Positions 52,750-62,718 of a stretch of DNA of 64,000 nucleotides are shown piece after piece; the first letter of the stretch is position 1; the number at the start of each line of letters is the position of its first letter. Origin of the DNA: Silene latifolia (taxonomy: Eukaryota > Streptophyta > Magnoliopsida > Caryophyllales > Caryophyllaceae); assembly GCF_048544455.1 (NCBI RefSeq), contig NC_133536.1, forward strand, positions 40,380,652 to 40,444,651, written 5' to 3'. The translations under genes and the position numbers were made by a program. Below the pieces are notes generated by a model. That model did no database searches. It was not told where the DNA came from and worked only from the letters and a program-made list of their open reading frames with translations.

Positions 52750-54291
52750 CTTGTTCTCACTTTGATATGACTGGAATTCATGCTGATATTATCACTCTTA
52801 AGCTTAATATTGACACATCTTTCAAGCCTGTACAACAGAAAAGACGAAAGTTTGCACCAGAAAGAAACACCATTATCAATGAAGAAGTGGACAAACTCCC
52901 TAACATGAGCATGATAAAAGAAGTAATGTACCCTGAATGGCTAGCAAATGTAGTGGTCGTGCAGAAAAAGAATGGCAAATGGAGAGTCTGTGTGGATTAC
53001 ACTGACTTAAACAAAGCCTGTCCAAACGATCCATTCCCTCTTCCACATATTGATGCCATGTTAGATGCAACAGCAGGACACGAGATGCTCACATTCATGG
53101 ATGCTTCCAGTGGATTCAATTAGATAATGATGTACCCTGCTGACCAGGAGAGTATTGCATTCATTACCGACCAGGGCATATACTATTGCACTGCCATGCC
53201 ATTCGGTCTAAAGAATGCAGGGGCAACATACCAGCGCTTGGTCAACATAATGTTCAAAGAGCAGATTGGAGATACCATGGAGGTCTACATCGATGACATG
53301 GTAGTGAAGTCTAAAAATGCACAAGATCATGTGAAGCACTTGGAACAAGCAATTCAAATCCTAGAAAGATAAAACATGAAGCTCAATCCTGCAAAATGCC
53401 ACTTTGGAATTTCTGCAGAGAAGTTCTTGGGCTATATGGTGACCAAAAGAGGCATAGAAGCCAGCCCTGAACAGATCAAGGATATATTAGAGTTATAGTC
53501 ACCCAAGTCTGTCAAGGATATTCAAAAATTGACAAGAAGGATAGCTACCCTGAACAGGTTCATATCCAGATCATCTGAAAGGTGTAAAACATTTTACAAC
53601 CTACTCAGAAAAAATAAGCAGTTCCAATGGACCCCTGAACATGAAGAAGTCTTTCAAGATTTAAATTTATATCTCTCATCTCCACCTCTACTGGCCAAGC
53701 CAGAAAAGGGGGAGCCTCTGTTAGTATATCTCTCTGTCACTGAAACCGCGGTAAGTGAGGTCTTGGTAAAGGAACTGGAAAGCCAGCAACACCCTGTCTA
53801 TTACGCAAGTAAAAGCTTACTAGATGTAGAAATGAGGTATGACTTACTTGAAAAGTATGTTTTAGCTTTGATCATGTCATGTGCCAAGTTGCGTCCTTAT
53901 TTTGAGTCTTACCCAATAATAGTTAAGAACAACCTACCCATAAAAGCTATCTTATAAAAGCCTGACCTCTCAGGCAGGATGGCCAAATGGTCAGTCCAGC
54001 TTAGCACCTATGATATCACCTTTGAACCCAGGACAACAATCAAATCACATGCCTTAGCAGACTTTGTGGCTGATTTAAGCCCTAACCTAGAATCAGACCT
54101 GGCCAAGGAAGTTAACCAGTTAGAAAATAAAACCTCGGACCAGTAGTGGACCCTGTTCACTGATGGCGCATCCAACGTAAGAGGCACAAGGTTGGGAATA
54201 GTGCTAAAATCGCCACAAGGGGACACTATAGCCCAGGCTGTGAGTTGTGAATTCAAAGCTACTAACAATGAGGCTGAATATGAAGCCCTTT
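52740..54291 (+). pseudogene. Gypsy-III reverse transcriptase, RNase H and start of second RNase H
   Basis: GLFACSHFDMTGIHADIITL is the conserved entry to gypsy RT. NGKWRVCVDYTDLNKACPND, MPFGLKNAGATYQR and YIDDMVVKS follow. RNase H lies at about 53640-53960 (VYLSVTETAVSEVL, HPVYYASKSLLD). The second RNase H starts WTLFTDGASNVRGTRLGIVL near 54150 and breaks off in NNEAEYEALL at 54291. Stops at 53121, 53370, 53497, 53955 and 54145 mostly fit CAG/CAA changes. After 54291 the frame runs on into the TNP2 transposase. Confidence 0.87.
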
Positions 54292-56930
54292 TGGTATTTC
54301 CAATAATACCAAGATTCATACGGATTTATTTGAATGAAGAAGATGCAATAATGTTGACTTGGCATAATAGTGGAAGGATTGAAGATGGAAAGTTAAGACA
54401 CCCAGCGGATGGTCAATAGTAGAAAGAGTTTGACGCTAAATATCCTGACTTCGCCAAAGAAGCAAGGAACTTGCGTCTTGCGCTCTCCACAGATGGAATG
54501 AATCCTCATGGAAACATGAGTACCCAACACAGTACTTGGCCAGTTGTGTTGGCCATCTATAATTTGCCCCCATGGGTTTGCATGAAACGGAAGTATCTGA
54601 TGTTGTCTTTATTGATATCTGGCCCTCGACAACCTGGAAATGACATAGATGTGTATTTGGAACCACTTCTAGATGATCTGAAGATTCTGTGGGAAAGAGG
54701 GATACCAATGTTTATTTGATGGTTATAAGAAGGAAAGTTTCAATCTGAGAGCTATGTTATTGTGTACAATAACTGATTTTCCGGCGTACGGCGATCTTTC
54801 TGGACATACTGTACATGGGAAAGAGGCTTGCCCATTGTGTGTGTGTGTGTGTGTGGGGGGGGGGATCTTTGAATCGAATATTTGAAGCATTCTCGCAAGC
54901 ATGTGTACATGGGAAATCGTCGATGGTTATGCCCTAATCATCATTATCGTAAGCTTCAAAAGGCGTTTAATTGGCGTCCCGAGCAACGTGGGAGTCCTCA
55001 GATTTTGAATGGTCATGAAGTGTCTGAGAAAGTGAAAGATATTGAGATAACGTATGAGAAGAAGGGACCTAAGTTGTCTACTCATGGTTATAAAAAGAAA
55101 ACCATATTTTTTACCAAACTTCCGTACTGGCGTGACCTAGCGGTTAGACATTGCCTAGATTTTATGCACATTGAAAAGAACGTTTATGATAATATAATCA
55201 TTACTTTGCTGAATGTTCCGGGTAGGACAAAAGACAATAAGGCAGCTAGGGATGATATGGGTATTAGGCCCGAGTTGGCGGCTAAAACAAAAGGAAATCG
55301 GACTTTTTTGCCGCCTGCAGCTCATACTCTTTCAAAAAAGAAGAAAAAAGAGTTTTGTGAATGCTTGCATGGTATTAAGATGCCAGAGGGCTATTCGTCT
55401 AATATTAGAAGCCTTGTTTCATTGCAGGACCTAAAATTTACTGGTTTAAAGTCACATGACTGTCATACATTGATGCAACAACTACTAGTTATGGCCGTTC
55501 GTTCCATTCTACCTCCAAAGGTTCGACATGCTATAATTAGATTTTGTTATTTCTTCAAATCAATCAACAGTAACGTCATTGATCCCGATGAAGCGGAAAC
55601 TTTGCAGGAGATCCTCATCACCAGTCTTTGTCAGTTTGAAATGTATTTTCCTCCCTCATTTTTCACTATCATGGTTCATTTAACTGTCCACCTTGTCCGG
55701 GAGATTTGTATCTCGGGCCAGTGTATTTGAGATATCAGTACCCATTCGAACGATTGATGAAAGTTTAAAAGGATTACACATCTAATAGGTATCGTCTAGA
55801 CGGGTGTATTGCTGAGCGAGCAATTATCGATAAAGCTCTTTCGTATTGTTTCGTGTACCTCTCCTTGGATGAGTTAATTCGAGCTCCTACGAATTGTCAT
55901 AGTGACTGGATGAATGGAAAAGGTGTAAGGGGTCGTGTTTCCAAGGATATGTCATCGGACATGCGACATAGAGCTCATACATAGTTCTATTTAACGATGA
56001 TCATGTCCCACCTTACATTATAGAACACCAGATTTACCTTAAGGGGAAACATCCTCATAAGAACGAAAGGTGGTATGCAAATGAGCATTACAAGCAATTT
56101 AGTGATTGGTTTAAGGATACTATTTACGATGATGACAACGCAATTGATGATTGCTAAACCGGCCTACGACATATCGCTTTCGGTCCTCATACTCGTGCAA
56201 CTTTTTATAGCGGGTATGCGATCAATGGGTACACTTTCTACACTCGCATTCAAGATGAGGCAAGCACAATGCAAAACAGTGGAGTTTGCGTAGGTTCTGA
56301 GGCAATATACTTTGCTAGTTCAAAGGATAAAAATTCTATTTTGGGTACAATACAATATTATGGAGATATTAAAGAGATATTGGTTTTAGACTACATGGAT
56401 TTTGAGATACCTCTATTTCGGTGCAAGTGGGTTGACAACAACAATGGTGTTAGAAAGGATGATTTAGGATTCACATTAGTAAATTTTGACAAGGTTGGAA
56501 ACAAGGACAATCCTTTTATATTAGCGTCACAAGCAAAACAAGTGTTTTATGTTACCGATCCTATGGATAAGAAGTGGTCAGTTGTTCAATCTTGCCATCG
56601 CCGAATTCCAGATGATGAAGACGTTAAATTTGAAGGACTTGATCACAGTGCTATATCGCAATTTGGTAATAATGTTGAAAATGTTAACATTCCAAACATA
56701 TATACACGGGATGATCATGATGAAGGTATTTGGGTTAATGAAGAGACTAGCAAATCCAAAAACGTTCCCTGGCGTAGTGAAAATATCAAAGATCCAATCA
56801 AGATATCTTACGTCATGTATAATTATTGTCTTGCTGTTATATATCAAACTGTTGTTGTAAACTTTTTCTGCTGTTGCAGCGGGTGGGCTAGGGAAAAATC
56901 GTATCAAACAAAATGAATTATTAAATAAAA
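54292..56930 (+). pseudogene. CACTA (En/Spm) TNP2-type transposase remnant
   Basis: TNP2-like segments in order: DGKLRHPADGQ near 54380; LRLALSTDGMNPHGNMS and WPVVLAIYNLPPWVCMKRKY (54471-54600); GPRQPGNDIDVYLEPLLDDL; MLLCTITDFPAYGDLSGHTV (54750). A (GT)n/G run at 54837-54865 breaks the zinc-like region. An open block 54882-55730 follows (LPYWRDLAVRHCLDFMHIEK, then a DUF4218-like region with VHLTVHLVREI). After shifts, 56269-56916 has a DUF4216-like end (FRCKWVDNNNGV, FILASQAKQVFYVTDP). No CACTA termini are visible, and intact En/Spm transposases would be longer at the 5' end. Confidence 0.82.
54837..54865 (+). repeat. GT microsatellite and G run within the transposase
   Basis: About ten GT units followed by ten G, at the place where the frame of the TNP2 domain breaks. 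Confidence 0.9.
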
Positions 56931-57840
56931 CATTTGACACGGCTGTCGCAACCCTATCAAAAATAAACCAACTGGCTCAACTAATAAATATACTAGAGGT
57001 AAGTCGGGTATCGTACTCCACAAGGAGGCTATTATATCTACCTGCTATCTAAGTCCGTCACGGTAACAATTGGGTGTTTTGAATTGTCTTCTAATCAACT
57101 AAATGAGATTAAAAGAGAGAAAAAGGGCAATAAGAAATAAGAGTAATAAGCTGTGATCAAATAAGAAAAAGAATGCTAGTACGTCGGTTCACCATGGTAA
57201 TTAGTCAATTCACTCATAAATAGCTCAGACGGTATAATGTGGGAAGGGTAAAGGAAAGGTCCTCTCAGTCCACTTTCTGCCCTAAAATACAACTAACTTT
57301 GCTCTCATCCTCATTAGTGTAGTCTTACTGTTCATTCCAATCTCTCGATCTAGGTCTGAATTTAACAAAATTAACTAGTTTAGAAGTATGCACTCAACTA
57401 AACAATTACAATTATATTGTTGTAAAACAGTTCTCACAATCATACAAACTAATCTATTTACAACATCATTTATTCACTACCATGACTCCCCTAATCCTAA
57501 CATAGAGAGGTTTAACTACTCATGATTATAATGAAACTAATAAAAACAATGGATGAAATAGAAAGAGACATGATATAGGGATTAAGAGAATGAAATCGCA
57601 TAAACTAATAATAACAATTAATTAGAACAGTAATTAAGAGACTAGTAATTAAGGATGCAAAAGATGAAATTAAATTAAGTATAAAGAGTAGAGAAAGATT
57701 ACAAGATTCGAGATCCGGCTATAAGAACAAAGAACCGTATCAAAAGGAGAGAAGAGAGTTTAAGCAGTAATTAAGTTTCTGAGATTAAAGAGTGATTAAG
57801 AGATTAAAAGGATGGATCCTTAAACCTAAGTACGTCTTCC

Positions 57841-57850
57841 CTTATATAGG
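57841..57850 (-). promoter_or_regulatory. TATA box of the minus-strand Athila-like LTR
   Basis: Minus strand CTATATAAGG, same as 10621-10630 in the other LTR of this family. Confidence 0.6.
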
Positions 57851-57951
57851 GGAGATATTTATTAACATAACTAAGATATTAATTAAGTCTAACACGGAAT
57901 ACAAATCCCGTGTAAGATAGAAATCCACTCGATTGAACCAATTGAATCTAC

Positions 57952-58110
57952 TCGATCGAGCAAACCTTCAGCCAAACCTCTCGATCGAACAATTAAAGCC
58001 TTCGATCGTGAACCTTCAGAGTAGCACCCTTCGATCGAGTGCAGCAGGGACTCGATCGAACACTCGTGACCACCCATTCCACTCGATCGAGCATAGAAAC
58101 CTTCGATCGA
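57952..58110. repeat. TCGATCGA palindrome array E (Athila-like LTR)
   Basis: Exact copies at 57952, 57981, 58031, 58052, 58083 and 58103, plus TCGATCGT at 58002. Steps are 29, 21, 29, 21, 31 and 20 bases. Confidence 0.92.
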
Positions 58111-58394
58111 GCACTCAGCCATTGAAACAACTCGTTTTCTTCATTGGTTATCTTCCGAGACTCCTTTACGCTTCCCGAGGCATAATACTTCCGCTCAAAA
58201 CCTACCATCTCCATAAATGCATGCTAAAGGGACTAAAAAAGGTACGATTCCACTACTTTTGGGTCCGTTCCTGCAATTAAGGCCAAACAAACCACAGTAG
58301 CCTATTCGGGGCATTTTGCAATACAAACCTACGAGAATGACATGGAAATGCGTGCATAAAAGACCAAAAAGGACTATATAAAATGCACGTATCA

Positions 58395-60069
58395 AATCTC
58401 CCCAAACCAAACTTTTACTCGTCCTCGAGTAAACTAAATGCAAACTAATGGAACGAAAACAAAAGCTCAGAGGTAACTACAAGTTGTCCACTTAAACCAG
58501 TTTAATGCAAAGGAAACTAACACTTATAGCAAAGATAGTCAAGTGCAAACGAGTTGTATGATGTTTATAAATAAGTTGAACTATCGACCTTGCAAGACCT
58601 TTAAAAATGGACTATCACGGGTCACTCTTCTCTCATAAAGCAAAGGGTAAGTATATAAATGTTAGAGAAGAAGAGTAATAGTCGCTCACCTAAACTACGA
58701 CCAACATAGACATGCATGCAACCAATATGATAGAGAATTCTAACTACCAAACATACATTCCAACCATACAAGGTCCGTCACAGCCGAGAGCTTACAAAAT
58801 ATATGGGAAAGTGAGGTGATGGGAAAAGAAAAGGCAAAACATTTATGGGATTGTGAGCTATTAGTCAAGCTAGCTACCTAACGAAACCATACTAAACATA
58901 TCCGATTCTCAACCATCTCAAAATTAAGCACAAGTGCCCCTTATTTTGGCACAACAACTCACTAAACAAATAACAACTCCTCATAAGATATAAATAAAGC
59001 ATATGAGTGAAACCGTCTCGACAATCAAACATTTTTTCATACTTTTCTTTTTTTCTCACAGTTTTTGTTTTTCTTTTTCTTTTCTCATTTTCCTGTCCAC
59101 GTTTTTTTTCTCTTTTTCATTTTTTAATTTTTTCCAACACATCATTCTTTTCTCTTTTCTACCATCCCCAAAACGATAAAATACAAACCAAACTCGGTGC
59201 AATAAAACATATACTGCATAACACACTAAACAAACTTGACATGCAGGCTAAATTTGGGTGTAGTTAAGGGTCAAAAAGGCTAATTTGGCTAATGTGGAGT
59301 TAAATGGGTAAAAATGAAAGAAAGAGAAATTGTAAGCGCCTCCCTGCATGTGACACCAACCACAAACCCGAATGTATGTAGGCAAAAAGTAATTGAATTT
59401 CATACACGTGCAAATTAGTGAACATGTTATGCAAGAAGTATACTACTCTCAATTCCTACATGAACTCGTCACAAATGACAGCAGTTATACGACTCTAATT
59501 CTTAGAAATTTTTAAGTAGGTTGCCAAATATATCAGGTCAAGTCTATTTGTTCAGCTATATTTTTAACATTAACTCGTAAATTATGCAAATGACAAAGTT
59601 AATAAGATGCCAGTTTGTTGCAAGGCTTAAGTGAAATGACAAATTATAGTGCAATTTCATCATTGAAATCTACCGTTCCGACTCGACCTAAGTGCAAAAA
59701 TAAACGTGAAATATTTTTTAAAATTTTCGAATTTTTTTGATTTTTAATTTGATTTTTTTTTTCATAATTTTTGAAATTAAAATACAATGCAAGCAAAAAT
59801 GCAATCAACGTGAATGCAAAACAAATGCAAATGCAGACTCAAAGGATGTAATACCTTCCCCAAACCAAAACAGACAACGCCCTCGTTGTCCTCCAGTATA
59901 CACCAGTAGTATAAATGGGAAACGGGAAAATTACAACCAATAAATAAAAAATATGAAATAAATGAAATAAAATGGAGATGAAAAAGAAATAAAAGTAGAA
60001 AATACTTACAATATGTACGAACTTCCCCAAACCAGCCAGAAAACTGGGGAAGTGAGTAGACCAGCAGCT
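58395..60069 (-). other. Athila-like 3' untranslated region
   Basis: About 1.7 kb with no domain on either strand. It begins (minus sense) after the ORF stop at 60068 and ends in the purine tract next to the LTR. Pyrimidine-rich runs lie at 59040-59160 and T/A runs at 59715-59775. The terminal 190 bases match 9755-9941. Confidence 0.6.
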
Positions 60070-61870
60070 ACTCGTCAGCCTTCTCCTCCTCGTCAACCAC
60101 CGTGTAGATGGGGTCAGTCTCATCCTCTCCTCTCCTCCTCTGACGACCTGCAGCAAGGCCGACTCTAACCCTCTCCTCCCTCTCATCTGTGTCCTCCTCG
60201 CTCTCCGGCTGTGGATACCCCTCCGCCGGGTACCGGTAAAAAGAAGGGTGTGGCCAGCCGTCGGGAACAAGACGCCCTCTCATCATGTGGTACTCATACG
60301 AGCTACTCTACTCCACATCTCAAGAAGCAAAGCGTCACGACGCCCTTGATCCATGACCTCAGGCGCCACAAAAGGGAGTAGGAGCAACACAATTAGCCAG
60401 CAAAACCGGCTGAGGGACAGAGGGTGTAGGTGTAGGGGTCGGGGTCGGGGTAGGCGTAGGCGTAGGCGTAGGCGTGGACGTGGACGTCTGCCTAGCCTGT
60501 GTCTGAGTCTGTGTGGACCCCTCACCGGCCTCCCCAACAGCAGTGGTATGCCTCTTCCGCTTCTTAGAAGTGTGGGTGGGGGGGGGCAAGAGTAAGGAGG
60601 TAAGAAGGTGGAGGTGGAGGCAACCTACCCGAAACAGTAGTCAAAGGTACAAGATGGAGTAGGTCGGGTGAAGGTAAGGTCACGGGCATGGAACCACAAA
60701 TCTTCCTCGTCCACTAGTCCTTTACTAACCAAAACATGGCCAACATGGCCAGAATATCTATAGCACTGTCCCTATCTACATGTGCAAGGCCGCGGGGAAA
60801 ATCGGTGAAAAGGCTACAGGTGATGTAGGTCGCCAACCCGCCACAAGAAATCGGGCCTTTCACCTTCTGCCCGACAACGTTAAAATGTTGAGCCGTTAAG
60901 TAAGAAATGTTAAGAACAAAAGAGTCACCTGAATCAATGTTCAAGTAACCCGCTAAAATCGACAGCTCAACATTGTTAACGTTGTTAGGCTCGTGGCGTC
61001 CAAAGATCATCTCGCCAAGGAGATGTAGGTAGTAACGGGCTGGGGGAAGGTGGACGTGAGCGACACGTCTCTGGTCAAAGGGAGTCTGTACAAGAGTCGG
61101 CCAAAGTAAAGCCAGGAGCTTCCAAAGAGGCTCCCGGGGACCGTCATTAGTCAAACCCAACCTCCTCCCAAACTCAGCTAGGGTCCAAGTGAAGGTCTAG
61201 TTAAACAGTCTAAAAGAGATGCACGTACTCTCTGGGTCAGTCGAATAGGCAACGAGTGAAAATGTGAAAGAGCTAAAAAATTCTAGGGTCACTTGTTCAT
61301 ACGTTAGCTCTTTCATAGAGGTCAAACCCCTCATCCCAGTCCCGTTTAATGACTCAGCCACAAGTTCAAAAATCCCCAATTTTTCTAATGAAGGTCGGCA
61401 AATAAAATGCGTAGAAGTAACGTCGCAGTCCATCAAATGCATAAATCGAGTACGATGAAGCGGGTTAATAAAGCGTACCTGTGGAAATTCAGGTAAATAA
61501 TCCAGTGAAGTGTCGACAGCGAACCTGGTGGTGGTACGTGCATTAGCTCTAGAACCCCCCCCGCGTGAAGCAGCGAGAGCGATAGCGGCGAGCCCGAGAG
61601 CATGAACAGAAGGTGGTCTCTGTACAAGAGCAGAGGACACGACTATGAAGGTGGGTGTCGACATAGCAGGGGTCGACACCAGGATAGGAACAGGCGCGAC
61701 AGTAGTAACAGTAGTAGAGGCAGTAGTGACAAGGGTAGTAACAGTGGTGGTGGTGGTGACGGTGTTGCAGCAGAGACCACCGTCTTAGAATTAGACGGAA
61801 CAGTAGTAGAACTAGAAGCAGAAACAGTGCTACTATCCATCCTAATATCAGAAGATAAGTTCAAAATCAA
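60068..61870 (-). pseudogene. ATHILA-type ORF (env-position protein), broken
   Basis: Athila elements carry an extra ORF after pol, in the position of a retroviral env; its function is not established. Here it begins MDSSTVSASSSTTVPSNSK (61870), shifts frame near 61700, and continues with RFAVDTSLDYLPEFPQVRF, FINPLHRTRFMHLMDCDVTS and ELTYEQVTLEFFSSFTFSLV. A TAG at 61197-61199 (FRLFN*TFTW) fits CAG to TAG. The same frame then reads GLTNDGPREPLWKLLALLWP and ARYYLHLLGEMIFGRHEP to 60714. A Thr-Pro repeat (60420-60490) and an acidic end (VVDEEEKADE, 60068) follow after further shifts. The family match (ATHILA ORF-1) is from memory but strong. Confidence 0.78.
60420..60490 (-). repeat. GTAGGC/GTCGGG hexamer repeat coding Thr-Pro
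   Basis: Tandem six-base units (GTAGGT, GTCGGG, GTAGGC, GTGGAC on the plus strand) encode Thr-Pro pairs on the minus strand in the ATHILA-type ORF. Confidence 0.85.
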
Positions 61871-62718
61871 AAACAGTCGATCAAAATCGAATTTTCCCCC
61901 AAATTTCGAAATTTCGAAACCCTAATTGCAAATCAAAGCATGAAAACACAATTAAAAATCAAGGAAAGGAGGAGAGAACTTACTTGTGATGATTACCCAA
62001 TACAATAGATCAATTAAAACCAACAAAAATTGCACAAATCAATCGAAAATTTTCGATTTTTCGAACCCTAAAACCCGCAATTAACTTCAACCTAGTCGAA
62101 ATTTCAAGGGGCATATAATGGGATTTTATTTAATTAATTATAAAGGGAAGAATGTGGGTAATTAATTTGGTAAAAAGGGGAAGAAAAATGATAATTTGAG
62201 GGTGATTAATGGGGTTTATCGCAAAAAGGAAGAAGAAGGGTTGAAGAAATGAAATAGTATAAGGGAAGAATGATACTCCCTCGTGTATTATCAACGGTTG
62301 TTACTCGATCGAGTGATTTGAAACCACTCGATCGAGAGCTTTACTCAACATTCTGCTCGATCGAGAGCTTTGATAAAGCTCGATCGAAATCTCCTCCCTT
62401 GCTCTGCATTCTACTCGATCGAAGGCTGTGAAGTTGTTCGATTGAGGACTTTTCCTCAGCATTTTGCTCGATCGAGTACATGACAACTCGATCGAGAACC
62501 CCTGAAAATGGTCCATTCGATCGAGTATAATGAACCACTCGATCGAAAGCTTTACCTGGGCAATCTGCTCGATCGAGTACAAAAAGTATTTGATCGATGC
62601 CTCTTTCTTTGGCACGTATCCCAAATGTAGAATATCTTCCCCAAACCTGCATAAAAACACAGAAAAACTTCCCGCAAAAATACCAAATTCACAGCACACA
62701 GTCTATATTCGGTCTTAC
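61871..62718 (-). other. Region upstream of the ATHILA-type ORF, with palindrome array F
   Basis: No real gene. The minus-strand frames at 62301-62699 consist of peptides forced by the palindromes (repeats of SIE, LDRV, RSS). A donor-like ACAAGTAAGTTCTC lies near 61985 on the minus strand, which might serve a spliced message for the ORF. Confidence 0.55.
62305..62576. repeat. TCGATCGA palindrome array F (largest)
   Basis: Exact copies at 62305, 62328, 62357, 62380, 62415, 62468, 62488, 62517, 62539 and 62569, with degenerate ones near 62438 and 62590. Steps alternate near 20-23 and 29-35 bases. Confidence 0.92.

Larger units (their letters stand above)
42894..54291 (+). mobile_element. Gypsy-III: second Tat-type Ty3/gypsy element, split by a LARD and 3'-truncated
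   Basis: The 5' LTR (42894-43562), a primer site (43581), gag, and protease run to 45727. A LARD-like element occupies 45728-52749. The RT, RNase H and start of the second RNase H resume in the same direction at about 52740-54291, where sequence changes to a CACTA transposase. Integrase and 3' LTR are lost. The coding parts have many stops. It inserted in a copy of a LINE tail. Confidence 0.85.
56935..58394 (-). repeat. Athila-like 3' LTR (1460 bp)
   Basis: On the minus strand it starts TGATACGTGCATTTTATATA (58394) and ends CGACAGCCGTGTCA (56935). It carries palindrome array E (58110-57952) and, about 100 bp downstream in the minus direction, CTATATAAGG (57850-57841). Confidence 0.78.
56935..62718 (-). 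mobile_element. Athila-like element, 3' half (minus strand)
   Basis: Minus-strand order: ATHILA-type ORF (61870-60068), long 3' untranslated region, polypurine tract (near 58398-58410), 3' LTR (58394-56935). The LTR and tail are homologous to 9755-11372. The upstream side is cut at 62719 by the LARD-family LTR, so gag and pol are not in the window. Confidence 0.78.

Noticed and set aside
60068..61870. ATHILA-type ORF as a true retroviral envelope gene
   Set aside because: No clear signal peptide, transmembrane anchor or furin-like site is visible; position alone is env-like.
62301..62699. Minus-strand frames with repeated SIE/LDRV/RSS peptides as genes
   Set aside because: The peptides are just the palindrome read in different frames; no domain or start context.
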